A stretch of 60,000 nt of DNA. It comes from Bugula neritina. Lineage: Eukaryota > Bryozoa > Gymnolaemata > Cheilostomatida > Bugulidae. The stretch covers positions 7,513,722 through 7,573,721 of the forward strand of contig OZ037766.1 in the NCBI GenBank assembly GCA_964035545.1, read 5' to 3'. The notes under the pieces are model-generated. The model made no database searches. It worked only from the letters and a program-made list of their open reading frames with translations, and had not been told where the DNA came from. Position numbers and translations under genes: made by a program. Below, one piece after another: positions 12,811 through 24,548 of this stretch. Each line of letters begins with the position of its first letter. Position 1 is the stretch's first letter.

Positions 12811-15800
12811 ATGGCTAGTGTTGGTGCAATAGATCTAAGAGTGAATAGCCCAAGTGTTTTGTCGCCACAAGATCCTGAAGTGGGGCATTTAGCTGTTCCT
12901 TCTCCTGAACATGTGAAACCAAAGAAAAAGCTGTCCGTTCTACCGACATTTTTACCTCCATGCCGAGTATGCAATGCAACTGCATCTGGTTATCACTATG
13001 GTAATACTTTCTGTCTTTTGTAGGCAAAAAACTTGAACATTTTTCCCCAAAATTTTGTTACCACACTTTGCTTTTATACATTGAAATTTATATATGCAAC
13101 AATCTACTTCATTTAGTTCAGAACTGTATGATAAAGAGCTTTCTCTTTGTTGAGTTGCATTGGGATAGTGTTACCTGTGTTTTTCTGAATCACTCTCTTT
13201 ATGAATTTCTTGTTTTATGCTGGTAACTCTTTGATCTTCGACTTTCTCATTATTATAATGGCAGAGAGAAAACTAAATTGAGCTTCAAAGCCATGCACAT
13301 GCGTTAGTTGCTTAAGTTCCAGCTTTATACTGAAGTACCTCTAGTTAGGTGCCAGCATGTTAGGATGAGCTGTTTATATAAACCATTTCTTTTATATAAC
13401 CAGGTGTTTCTTTCAGCCCGCTAAGCAAATCAATTGCGGTTCTGATAAGGCATAAAATTTTGTTTAAAACATTTAAAAATAAAGACTTTTCTTTTATGCA
13501 TTGTGCTTTTTATAAAGTTGTTAAATAAAACACGAGATATGAGTTTCAATCGGGCTCTGTGTATTTTAGGTGCCAACACATGTGAGGCCTGTAAAGCATT
13601 TTTCCGGCGATCATTGAATCAGAAGGAGGCGATGAAGCCTTGTCCACACAATGGAACATGTGCAGATAATCCTAAAGGGAAAATAACCTGCTCTTCCTGC
13701 CGTCATAAAAAATGCATATCAATTGGCATGACAAGAGAAGGTACGCTTGCTTCTGGCTGTAAATTAGGACCCTTTTTTACCTTAACAGTGTCAGCCAAGA
13801 GGCTGTCAGTTTTACAACTTTAGAATGACATTGAAAGATAGTAAAACAGATTTGTGAGTAGCAATTAAAAAATTTACCCAATTGCAGCACATAGCTATGC
13901 AGTTTATATACACCGGTGGTGTTGTATAAAGTTATATATGTATGCTAGATTATTCTGTGGGCAATCCATAGTGTATGTATTCTTCTATTCTGAATGCAGA
14001 ATATTGAACTGTACTACTCTGCATTGTAATGAATCTATTTAATGGGTACTGTAGGATGTAAAAAGGGGAGATACACGTATATGAAACGGACACAAGACAC
14101 AAAGGAAGTGAAGCGTCAGCAAGCTAATGAGAGGTTTTGCAAGCATTTTGACCTTCAATATTGTGCAGAAGTTGCTTCTATGCTTGCATGGCAATTTCAA
14201 CAGAGCTTTCAGCAACTTCTCATATTCTATACATCGAAAAAAGAAGTAGAGATGCGAATTCACGAGTTGATCACAAGTCCGCAGACCCAACAGGAGGCTA
14301 GAATGCTCTACTCTCCTGGCCATGACCCGTGTGACATGGCCAAAGAGTGGTATGTCACCATCAATGAGCGAATTGAGCTGATGAAGGCATCCCAGAGTGC
14401 TGAAGAACTGAAGATGGCTCGAAGTGGCGTAGAAGACCTGATATTTTCTGGCTGGGCACTGCAAATCGAGCAAATCCTCTATGGCATGACCTCATTCGCA
14501 AAGTCTTTGCCTGGCTTCTCCAACTTGGTCATGGATGATAGAATAATACTGTTGAAGCAGGGCAGAGTTGACACCATACACGTTCTTAGGTACTATAACA
14601 TTGTACTCATCTGCAATTTTTAGATGTATTTCTTATTCTTTTTCTTCACTTTGCTTTCTTAAAATTGTAATGCTGATTTAAGAGAAAGGTGTAAAGGGGC
14701 GTTTATACCTTTACTAAAAATGTACAGAGTTTCAGTTAATTCAACTCGTCCGAGCAGTCTTGTATATGTTTACTGAAACTCATTGAAATCACATTGATTC
14801 AGAAGATTACTTTCTAATAGTAAAATATTCCTACTTGATGTTCTTTGAAAATGTAATGTATCCCCAAAACCGATCGGGTAAAATCGATAAATCAATAAAA
14901 TCGATAGGATGGTAAAATAATAATTAAATGCTGATATCTACAAAGATTTATCATTTCATTTGACTATATTCTGAAATAGACCGAGAAAGTCATCACAAGT
15001 CAAAAACTTCGATGAGTGATTTTTACAATGACTTGGTCAAATTGAAATTTTGACTGAAGGTATAAATGCACCTTAAAAGTTGGTAATTTCTATACTTGTG
15101 ATAATTATATGGGTTTATATTTCAGTTTGTTGCATAAAAACATTGTAAATACTCGTCAAGTAAGCTATAGGTTTGAGACAATTGTTGCTTCAAAGTGTGT
15201 TGTTACCATGTGGCAATACTCTATGCTTCAAGTCCGTTTAGCTCAGCAGCTTCTACTGACTTATATGACCCTTGACCTAACATTGCAGGCATCCTGGAAT
15301 GCTGCTGAATGTGGAGTGCATGGCAAATTATTTCATTGATTCTGGAGATATACTTCTTCTCCCATGGATTTTACTACGTGATGTTTTAGGAGATGATTTT
15401 ATGGACAGCCTACGCCAGTTTGTATTTTAAATATTTTATTAGAGATAAATCATCCACTCAAATCTAAAATGTGTTTTTTTGCCATGTCCAGCAGCTCTTA
15501 AATGTTGAATGAGAATAATATTTGAAAGGTAAAATCAAACTGCATGAAATATTTACAGGACTATATATCGAATTCAGAAGCTGTCTCTCAACTTTGAGGA
15601 TACTGCTGTGCTGCTAGCTTTCCTAATATGTACCCCTGATCGAGTCGGTCTTCAGAGATCTGATCAAGTTGAGAAGATCCAAGACTTTATGTTACCAGTA
15701 AGAATATTAATAACTGTATGTTGGAAAATATCAATGCAGTAGCGTTATTATAAGTGGATTGTAAATGTAAAATGTTCAGCATATTTGTAACTTTTACTAA

Positions 15801-16813
15801 ACTCTCAAATTTACTGTGGGCCCGCCTATTTTTACATGCATATAATATCATTTACTTTCAAGTTTCATATAATCCAAATATTTACTGCAAGAAGTTTTTC
15901 CAACTGCTATGTGTATTAGTATTGAGGCTAGGGACAGTGGTAGTTTGATGACCAGTCAATTTACTTACTATAAACATATAGACCTACTCTAAACAAATAC
16001 ATTAAACACACAGTGTATATGCTATGTATTAACTGCAGCCAACAGGGCATATACTAATTCTAGATCCAGCACACACAACTACCAGAACCTACCACATCTG
16101 CATACAAGCAAATCACTAATCAACTGAGAACAGTGTAGTTTTCACCTAATATCTAACTTATAATATTTGGTTTGCTTGATTTAATGTTTACCTCTGAGAA
16201 TAGTATGCAGCCAGGCTAATGTAACATTAGGCGATTTATCAAATCTGAAATGTCGTAATGTTTTGTCACTTGCATTACTTCATACTAACCTACTTTCCCA
16301 CCACAACTTATCTAACTAATGATATTAAACACAATTTTCCAGTCTATTCTGTGTGACCAACACATGAATTGTTTTGTGCAAGACATCTGCCTCAAGGGTT
16401 AAAGTCCACATTGGCTTCAAACCAGCATTAGGTTGGCTAACCAGAAAGAACACATTTATTTTAGAGACAAGAGAGCACAATTTCTGTTGAATACACAAAC
16501 TTTGCCCGCAATGAATCTGTACTTCACTACAATTTTGACAGCCAGTTTTTACACAGATATGTTGCCATGTGGATAGACTATAAATGTTTGATTTTACATT
16601 TAAGTGCATTCATAACTCTTGAAAATATTTCAGGTTCTCCAATACACATTGAAAAAGAACCATCCAGACCACCCTAATATAATACCAGACATTCTGCTGC
16701 TTCTCCCACTTTTACGTGAAAACAGTGAAATAAATATCAAAACACTAGGAGCCAGGCGTCATAAAGTAAGGAGAGAGGTTACACCACTTATTTTCGAGAT
16801 GCTCCAAGACTGA
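12811..16813 (+). CDS. Nuclear receptor, NR1-like, with CEACKA P-box
   Basis: Ligand-regulated transcription factor acting in the nucleus. Six exons keep phase: 12811-13000, 13570-13740, 14055-14589, 15289-15417, 15559-15697 and 16634-16813 (447 residues). The DNA-binding domain covers residues about 51-120 and has both C4 zinc fingers: CRVC, then CEACKAFFRR, then CPHNGTC with five residues between cysteines as in standard D-boxes, then CSSCRHKKC and IGM. The C-terminal extension and hinge lead into a ligand-binding domain of usual size, with the signature region FAKSLPGF and DDRIILLK and an AF-2 helix LIFEML four residues before the stop. The start is the first ATG after a 3' splice site. 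The second finger and IGM resemble HR96/DAF-12/VDR-type NR1 receptors; subfamily is not certain. Intron 3 hosts a MITE. The gene is convergent with RPS11. Confidence 0.9.
14694..15074. mobile_element. MITE, family A copy 1 (nuclear receptor intron 3)
   Basis: The left end reads GGGGCGTTTATACCTTTACT (14696-14715) and the right end is its inverted counterpart, finishing GGTATAAATGCACCTT at 15074. The subterminal GAGTTTCAGTTAAT near 14731-14744 is also found in the related copy at 30991-31236. No coding capacity. Confidence 0.65.
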
Positions 16814-17252
16814 CTGCAGACACTTCTAACATGTATATTTCTATTATGCAACTGATTAACCAAATTTGATCATCCAAAAAAATTATTTTTACTGATTTTT
16901 TCTTGCAAATCACAAGACATGATATTTTATTGCCCGAGCATTACCAAATTCATATTTTTCTAATATTTATCTTGCACTCTAAAATTCCAAGCACGTGCAA
17001 TCTCTAATCACTTTTGCCCAAATTGTATGCAGGGAGGGTTATGAAGTTGCTCATTTCCAGGCTATTATTTTTTAGATTCACCAGTATTTTGCAATTTATC
17101 AAATATTTTTCATCATACTACAAGATTATTTTATTCCATACACAGGTTACTATTCCCATCTATACTCTTTACCAAAATATATCTAAATATCACTGAGAAC
17201 AGCAATTATTAGCTTTTAGATGTTTTATTAGCCAACCACTAACAAAGATACA
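16814..17252. other. Convergent 3' regions of the receptor and RPS11
   Basis: The 439 bp between the two stop codons must hold both 3' UTRs. The RPS11 poly(A) signal is at 17224-17229. I do not see a canonical AATAAA for the receptor here, so its transcript may run into the RPS11 gene. Confidence 0.5.
17224..17229 (-). promoter_or_regulatory. Poly(A) signal of RPS11
   Basis: AATAAA on the minus strand, 24 bases after the RPS11 stop codon. A very short 3' UTR is normal for ribosomal protein mRNAs. Confidence 0.6.
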
Positions 17253-19980
17253 TTAAAATTTCTTAAATGATTTCTTTGAGCTTGCAGATTTGGCAACTTT
17301 GATAACATTGAATCGTACAGTCTTGCTAAGAGGCCTGCATTCACCAACTGTCACAACGTCACCAACGCTAACATCACTAAAATAAAGGAAAGAAATTGGA
17401 AGTTAGAGAAAAGTCGCCAACATGAAATAATATAAACAAATGCATTGTATGGCAGTGTGCAGATATTTACTGACATGAAAACTTTAAGCGTTCGAAAGTT
17501 TATCTATACAGGGTATTATTTTTTTCAATACTTCAGAAGCAGGATTTTTTTATTAATCTTACTTCCAACATCGAAAAAATATTTGTAGCAAGTTGAATAA
17601 CAAATTTCATAGCTCATTTATACGATTCTGATAAGCAAATACCCCAGTAAGGTAGTGATGTCAAAAAGTTTTAAGTAGGGAGCCTTTAAAAGAGGTGCCC
17701 ACTCGTTCGACATACTGGTGATAAATTAACTAGAATGGTCAGTAACAACAATGCCTATTTGAATAAAACCTTATATGTAATATACTAAAATCATCAGCAA
17801 TGCTTTCAAAACCTTGGCTAACATTGGAATTGTGTCCACTAAGTGAGCATCTAAGAAAATTTGTTATAGGAGGAAGAGTATAGAAAACAATAGCAGGAGA
17901 AAGTTGTTTTTGTCATGATGATTAGATTACATCACTCAATTAATAGGAGCTTCAGTTGCACGAAATTAAAAAAATCTGTAAAATCCTCTACATATAGGAA
18001 TCAGCAAGAGTAAAGGCAAAAAATTAACAATTGTAAACAATAATTAAAAGTATTAACCATAACTTATTAATGTAGGGTAGTTTAATTCATTGCAAATATT
18101 ATAGTTTCTTGTTCTACTCCAACTTGATATTATTTTGAGGCCATATAATTTCTCTGTAAGCTAAGGTAGGAATATAATTTTAGATCCATTTTTTTCCATT
18201 TGCTAAGCCTAGACCTATGCATTCAAGTTGCTAATAAGTCAATAAATATTTCAAGTTTTAGCGCAATGTGACTTGAAACAAATAAAGATGATTTCAAGAT
18301 AAACAGACAAGATTTGGCATCCTCAGTCTTGCGCTGGATTAGATGCATAAAAGCAGTAAGTACTATGGAGTCCAACATTGTTAAAAAATTTAAATTAATG
18401 GCTTGAAACCATTTTGCAGGCGATTATTAAATATTGAAAACTGACAATTGTGATACATTGCATGTGTGGTTTCAGACAACTTTCACTATAATAACAGAGC
18501 ACCTAGGGTCAATACTTAAAATCAATGGATAAATCCAACTAATTCTTACCGGAAGCATGGACTGATGTGTACAGACAGATTTTTGTGTCTCTTCTCAAAA
18601 CGCCTGTATTTTTTTACAAAGTGAAGATAATCTCTTCGGATAACAATAGTTCTCTGCATTTTCATCTTTTTTACAACTCCAGTTAAAATTCTCCCTCTGA
18701 TGTTTACAGGACCAGTAAATGGGCACTTCTTGTCAATATATGTTCCAAGAATAGCCTACAACACATTGAATAAGCACCTTGACTTAGTTGAAAACTCAGT
18801 TGAAGTACAACTTTTAGATAAAACTTCAACTTCAAAATCAGTTAGGTATAGAAACTCCTATATAACCAAAATGAACCGTACGTTTTATAAAACATGAGCA
18901 AATTTAAAGTTTAGCAATTTATGTTATTGATGTAAATTTCATACATCAAAGCCTGCAAAAAACTTTCGAAAACGCTCCAACAACAGTTGGTACAATAGAG
19001 AAATAGCTATTTCGTAATCTGACTACAGGTACAATTTGTTACACAAAATTCTCTTTTATTGCTAGCTTAGTCATTACTTATTTATCATTCAATAATATTA
19101 ACAATTTTACCTCTCTAGGTGTTTTAAATCCCAATCCAATATTTTTGTACCATCTTGGGTTAGCTTTGTTTTTGGACATCAACAAGGACTTCTTGTTGAG
19201 GTTGACATTTCCTTGCTTTTGAAAAGCACGTTCCACCTACGGCACAAACAAAACTAGTGAGCCTGTATAATGACGATCATAATGTAATTGTGTTTCATCT
19301 GAGTTTATGTTAATACTTAATGATGATAAATTAATGTTTGGGCTGGTAATGCTTTAGGCAAATGGTCAACTACACCAACTTGAACTAAAATAATTAAGTT
19401 ACCACTATGACTATAACTATAAGTATAAACATTCATTTCTATTATTACAGTAGTAGTAAACCATATGGATAGAACTTTAGTCTCAACATCAATCGAATGT
19501 TGAAAATAGCAAAATTTGGTTAATTTCATCGTAGAACAAACATTTGAATAGAATTACTATTAGTATTGCCAGTATTGCCAAGCCCAATGCCAGTGGCAAT
19601 GATCATGATGATAACTAGTAGAAGTGCATATCATATTATTAATTCACAAGCAATATTTTAGAATGCATCCTTACAATTTTTATAGATATCCGACGAGATT
19701 ATTCAAAAAGTAAGACTTGAAGACTAACATTGATCATTAAATTTAACGGAGTCTGAAAGTGAAAGTGAAGGGTATCCCTAATCCCGGAATGATTTTATTT
19801 TAAAGATTACATTTAATTATGTCAAACACCTATTACTTTAAGCTATCAAATCACAGCACTGACCCATAAATAACAAGAATAAGACAAAAATGAATATTGA
19901 CTCAATTTATGCATCTTTAACACCACAGTTACAAAAAATAAAATCTGAATGAAGATAAAATCGAATACCTGTTCCGCCAT
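17253..19980 (-). CDS. RPS11: 40S ribosomal protein S11 (uS17)
   Basis: Structural protein of the small ribosomal subunit that binds 18S rRNA. Four exons on the minus strand: 19969-19980, 19111-19236, 18550-18755 and 17253-17376, giving 155 residues against about 158 in vertebrates. The first exon encodes only MAEQ. Highly conserved blocks are read directly: [62 protein letters not shown], and the C-terminal [20 protein letters not shown]. Every junction preserves phase. It lies head to head with NDUFV3 and tail to tail with the nuclear receptor. The first intron follows the fourth codon, a common arrangement in ribosomal protein genes. Confidence 0.97.
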
Positions 19981-19989
19981 GATGAATTT

Positions 19990-19996
19990 GAAAAAG
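19990..19996 (-). promoter_or_regulatory. Possible 5' TOP start of RPS11 mRNA
   Basis: On the minus strand a C followed by pyrimidines (CTTTTTC) lies 10-16 bases before the ATG. Ribosomal protein mRNAs of animals typically begin with such a terminal oligopyrimidine tract, which gives mTOR-dependent translation. The start site is inferred, not observed. Confidence 0.45.
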
Positions 19997-20037
19997 ACCG
20001 GATACAAGGTTTTAGAGCTAGAATCCAAAGTGCTCTC

Positions 20038-20190
20038 GAATAGTTTTATAAGCAGCTCGGAGTTGGGGGTGACCCAGTGTAGTGGTTTGGTCGTCCCAAG
20101 CTTGGAGTTGGGGGACCTTACTCTTCACTTGATATTCCCAAACTACTGCACTCATTCACCCCTAACTCGGAGCTGTTTATAGAACGACTC
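20038..20190. mobile_element. MITE, family B copy 1 (in the divergent promoter)
   Basis: The element is almost entirely palindromic: GTTTTATAAGCAGCTCGGAG at the left is mirrored by CTCGGAGCTGTTTATAGAAC at the right, and the complementarity continues through AGTTGGGGGTGA and CAGTGTAGTGGTTTGG. A second copy is at 38165-38331. Target duplications are not clear. Confidence 0.75.
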
Positions 20191-20205
20191 CAAGTGCCGT
20201 GAAAC

Positions 20206-21894
20206 ATGGCTGCAGCTAAGGTTACCTTGGGCTTGGGTAAATGTCAGCATTTGCTAAATGTAAGCTTTACAATAATTAATACTCATTATCAATATAATAG
20301 TGCATTGAGTCGCTTTTCATTTTTAGACTCTGATGAATAAATAATAATCTATTTTTTTATTAAGAATATTTACTAATTTAGTTTTTCTGACAGTGCGAGT
20401 GTCAGAGTGACACTGACACTCACAGTGATTGCGTCTACCTCACACTCTGAGACTGTAAATTTATACCACTATGTCACAGTATTACTATTAGTATGTCTAT
20501 GACGCACCACGGTATCAAATTCAGTATGAATATACTGGAAGTTGAGATTAGGACTCGGCCGTTAGTAGTTCAAGTTGAGTAGAACTAGTAGACAGAGTAC
20601 TAATAATACTTATAGTTATACTAATACTAATAGTAGACGTAGTAACTCAGACTGTGAGGTAGTCGCAGTCAGTCACAGTGTCAGTCACAGTAATAAAAAC
20701 TGAATATTCCTTATCCAAGAATTATATTAATACTTATTTACCAGAGTATTACTCAATTAGTATTACTATTATAAATACTTGTATGTTCAAGTTGAAGTAA
20801 AGTTGTAACTCATGATTAATAAGTGAAAATGGGGCACGCCCCTTTTGCCTTTGGCGTTAGTTTTGCCCAACATGATGGTTTAGTGTAACGGCAAGTCACC
20901 ATCTCTACGAGTAATTCAATAACTCGGAAATTTGAAAAAAACTGCACAATGTCAATCATTTCAATTTGAATAGCCAGACTCGGTGTGCTGAGCCTGATCA
21001 AATTCCACCACCATATGAATGTCATCATACTCAATAGGATTTTTATTGTGTGTCATTTGACTTTAAATACACTTAGTAGTACCAGACACTAGTGGTGGTG
21101 GTGGTGCTCGACACTGGTGGTGGTGGTGCTCGACACTGGTGGTGGTGGTGCTCGACACTGGTGGTGGTGGTGCTAGACACTGGTGGTGGTGGTGCTCGAC
21201 ACTGGTGGTGGTGGTGCTAGACACTGGTGGTGGTGGTGCTAGACATTGGTGGTGGTGGTGCTAGACACTGGTGGTAGTACAGTAATCATGTTCTTCCTGG
21301 GTACAGGCTCATTGTCAGCCTCAACTCGCTTTTGGTTTGAGTCCCAGGATTTACTCTTTTATTTGGTACCCCATCATTATCATTTCCAATCTTAGAATTT
21401 ACCTTGGTTAACATGGTAATAATTAGCCAGTAAGATACATTCATGTTCATGAAAATTATTTATTGCAGACCTCCAGGCTACACTATGGATTGCTCTATCA
21501 AACTTATTGTCAACAAAAAACAGCGCCATCATCTGCTTCTAATACCAATCCAACAGGTAATTAAACTTAAATCCAATCCTAATTAGGAATTTATGTGATG
21601 TTCAGTGCATAACTAATTGAGATGCTCATTTATATAATGGAAACACTAAAAAAAGGCAGGTGTTTTAGTTGCAATGCTTTGCTGTTTGAACATCTATTAA
21701 TAGATGTTTTTATTAATTATTGGTGCTTAATACACCAGTAATAATTGTTAGTATTTTTAGGTACTACAGCCAACAAAGCAGCTGGGAATGAGTATAAAAA
21801 CTTAGAGTATCTTGGTTATAATAATCTTACATTTTACGACATGGAAATCGAAATGAAGAAGCATAGAATGCCACAACCATCTAATTCGAATTAG
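20206..21894 (+). CDS. NDUFV3: NADH dehydrogenase flavoprotein 3-like complex I subunit
   Basis: Small accessory subunit of the matrix arm of mitochondrial complex I. Three exons, 20206-20259, 21469-21556 and 21761-21894, keep phase and encode 91 residues, close to the short vertebrate isoform (about 108). The N-terminus (MAAAKVTLGLGKCQHLLN) is basic and lacks acidic residues, as expected for a mitochondrial targeting peptide. The middle is Ser/Thr/Pro/Gln-rich low complexity. The conserved C-terminal block is clear: EYKNLEYLGYNNLTFYDMEI then KKHRMPQPS, matching the family's YKN, TF-D-N and MPQPS pattern. The exons are too short to stand out as open frames. Head to head with RPS11, tail to tail with SNRPG. 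Intron 1 carries TAATAG repeats and a GGT minisatellite. Confidence 0.85.
20390..20760. repeat. CAGTGTCAG and TAATAG repeat patch in NDUFV3 intron 1
   Basis: Imperfect, partly inverted CAGTGACACTGACACTCACAG-like words at about 20400-20455 and 20650-20695 flank TAATAC/TAATAG units at 20475-20640. Confidence 0.55.
21088..21280. repeat. 22-bp minisatellite (GGT)n-GCTCGACACT
   Basis: About eight tandem copies of ACTGGTGGTGGTGGTGCTCG plus AC, with a C/A alternation (gctcgac or gctagac) between units and one ATT variant. It lies in intron 1 of NDUFV3. Confidence 0.9.
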
Positions 21895-21973
21895 ATTTCA
21901 ACGATACAGAATATTAAGTTAACATATATGGTGATGCACACTTCTATTAATTTTATTTATTTATCAAGTGTAA

Positions 21974-21979
21974 AATAAA
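21974..21979 (+). promoter_or_regulatory. Poly(A) signal of NDUFV3
   Basis: AATAAA on the plus strand 80 bases after the NDUFV3 stop codon. Confidence 0.55.
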
Positions 21980-22087
21980 TTTCCCACAGTGCCAAATTTT
22001 ATTGCAAAATACTTCGATTACCACGTTATTGATCACTAAAAAAAGTTAATGTGCAGAATAGATTTTTATCAATCAGCACATCAAGGG

Positions 22088-22093
22088 TTTATT
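22088..22093 (-). promoter_or_regulatory. Poly(A) signal of SNRPG
   Basis: AATAAA on the minus strand about 85 bases after the SNRPG stop codon, facing the NDUFV3 signal about 110 bp away. Confidence 0.55.
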
Positions 22094-22178
22094 TACATGA
22101 AGCTTTTAATTAATATCAGCAATATACAAGAATGGAATATACAGAATATGTGGTGCAAGAGTCAGTGTATAAGCAATG

Positions 22179-24548
22179 TCATATCCGATCTAATGCTTCC
22201 ATCAACACTATGCTATTGCCTCGAACCACCTACAATCCAAACAAAAAAACTAGAGTAAATATAAAAGTGGTTTATATTGCTTGTGCCATTGTATTCAGAT
22301 GCATTACATTGGCTGTAAATTAATATTACCAGCTTACCACCATTCCGATACTATGCCTGTCACCAGTTTTTGTTTCCTCTACGGATTCATCAACTACCAG
22401 GTTCATGAAAGGATCAAATCCACGCAGGACACCAATTACAGATCTACCACCATTGAGTTTCACTATAACATTGACAACCGATTATACAGAGACAACTGAA
22501 AGCATTTTAGATTAAAGTCGAGCAGATAGGGTTACTTGTGAGAGAATTTCCAATTTGAGAGTTGCTTTTTTTCTGTACACAACATAAAATTTTTGATAAT
22601 AATTTGAACTCTATCAACAAGTGTAATACAAATGGTATTTATTTGTCTGTTGATAAATAAATGGGCCATTGCAAATATAATTTTACAGGGTATAAATGCA
22701 GGGAAAGTAATGCAGTTCAACTGGAAGGTGACAACTTCATTAAAAATGGAGTGAATTCAACAGCATAATTATGGTGAACCTAAGTAGTTGGACATTCAAC
22801 ATCTTTGATGCAATGTGCAAATTAAATAACTGCAGGTTCAACTAAGACCTAAGTCGACAAACCTTAGCTTGAAAAGTGAAACCAATAATGCATAATTTTT
22901 GAACTATTACATTAAAAAAGGAAACCATAATACTTACAGTGTAGTCGTTTGTCCATGTACCTAAAAAGAAAAGCACAATTATTCTGGTCAGCTAAATAGT
23001 ACGTTCTTGGTTACCATTTGCATGTATATGTGGCACAACACAACATTTAAAAACAAGCATATGCAATCTGTGGGACGATATTGGGTATTTGCCATTAACT
23101 CAACTGGGCTACAACTTCTCACACTGCTAACCAAACTAATGCTGTGACCTGAATACTGAATGGAATTCATTAGATGAATCGCAATGATGATAATGGGCTT
23201 CTACAGAATCATTACAATGAAAATTCAGAATTCATAAATTTTCGACTTGAATAAAATATCCATGATAGTAAGATGTGATCACAAAGGTAAGTATTAACAT
23301 AGCAATACTATATCCATCAACATTGTAGTACTAGTTGTCTTTTGTAACTGTGAATGTCAGCTGGCCATTGTGATTGCAAAAACTTCAAACTGCAATTAAT
23401 AGTAAGCCTAGGGCGTATTTTCGCATGCTAAAATTAAAATCACAAGTAGCAAAGGTGTCCACTGTAGCGTCAGTGATGCGTGATAAATAAAGCTTTCATT
23501 TTTAAATCGCACTCGTTTTCAATAAAACGCAATTTACTGGAATATAGCACTAAATAAAGAAATTGGGCTGCTGAATAGCTGCCAGCCAATTAGGTGACGA
23601 CGACAGAGACGATTCGCACTTGCGTTGAAAATGCAGAGCGACAAGTGCGAAGGTTTTCTCAACGCCTTTGCTGCTTGTGATTTCAATTTTCGCATGCGAA
23701 AATACGCACCGTGTGGCCCTAGGCTAAGCCTTTGATTAGTCAAACCTAAATTTAGTTAAACTGTCATTGCCAGTGTTACCAAGCTCAAAATATTACTAAG
23801 CAATGGTGATAGAGAACTTGAACTTGCCAAATTGCCATAAATATAAGACTAAGTAATTAATAAACTTGAACTATGAATAAAATTTTAGTTTTAACTTCGA
23901 GTAAAGTAATACTATAACTAATAGTATTATTGTTATTACTAAACTTGGTTATTACTTATTAGTATTACATTTAGCTTTACTATAGTATAAGTATAAGATT
24001 AAGTATAACCTATAATAAGTATTATTATACCTAAGGCTAAGGTAAGGGCTAAGGCTATTGAATTTAGTATTAGTATTACTCAATACTATTACTATTAGTA
24101 ATGGTATACTACAACACTAACTTCAAGTTTAACATCTACTGGCATTGATAATCATAATCATAATGATTATGATATTCAAATTTCATATTCACATTGATAT
24201 TGATAAGATTTTCATTTTGATACATTTTGATTTATAAGTTAATTTATTTACTTTTAGCAGTATTACTATTACCGCCAAATAACCATCAATAACACAATTA
24301 AACACGTTCAATTTAAATCATTGATTTGAAAACTCTTTATAATATTAATTTAAATTATAGTATAAAATAACAAGTACGACTCCTTGAAGTTAAACCAACT
24401 TGAAGTGGATGCTAATAACTAACGACTATGAGTAAAGGGTCACATAGTGATGAAGAAATGAAACCGAGCTCTTAAACCAACAAACACAAGCATCATAAAC
24501 TCTTTGTTTTACTCACTTTTTTAATTCAGGTGGATGTGTTTTGCTCAT
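22179..24548 (-). CDS. SNRPG: Small nuclear ribonucleoprotein G (Sm G)
   Basis: One of the seven Sm proteins that form the ring around the Sm site of spliceosomal snRNAs. Four minus-strand exons, 24517-24548, 22938-22960 (only 23 bases), 22338-22462 and 22179-22229, give 76 residues, the same length as the human protein. It reads [11 protein letters not shown], then YMDKRLHLKLNGGR, then the Sm1 block [18 protein letters not shown], and ends with the Sm2 block [16 protein letters not shown]. The small second exon is required to restore the frame and the family alignment, which supports the third exon's acceptor at tatag (22463-22467). Intron 1 hosts a Harbinger-type MITE. Confidence 0.95.
23403..23727. 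mobile_element. Harbinger-type MITE in SNRPG intron 1
   Basis: Element 23406-23724 begins GCCTAGGGC and ends GCCCTAGGC, with TAA immediately outside both ends (23403-23405 and 23725-23727). The inverted match continues as GTATTTTCGCATGC on the left and its complement on the right; the right arm has 10 extra bases (CCACACGGTG on its own strand). A 3-bp TAA duplication fits PIF/Harbinger. The 69-codon minus-strand frame within it has no recognisable domain. Confidence 0.8.

Larger units (their letters stand above)
19981..20205. promoter_or_regulatory. Divergent RPS11 / NDUFV3 promoter region
   Basis: The two start codons are 225 bp apart on opposite strands, so this interval should contain both 5' UTRs and a shared bidirectional promoter. 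About 153 bp of it is a MITE (20038-20190), leaving only some 57 bp on the RPS11 side and 15 bp on the NDUFV3 side. No TATA box in a sensible position is evident. Confidence 0.7.

Noticed and set aside
17739-17797. Possible C/D box snoRNA in RPS11 intron 3 (minus strand TGATGA and CTGA)
   Set aside because: The C box is preceded by C instead of a purine, the flanks do not pair into a terminal stem, and the spacing is short.
23534-23743. 69-codon minus-strand frame in SNRPG intron 1
   Set aside because: It lies almost wholly within the Harbinger-type MITE and has no recognisable domain.
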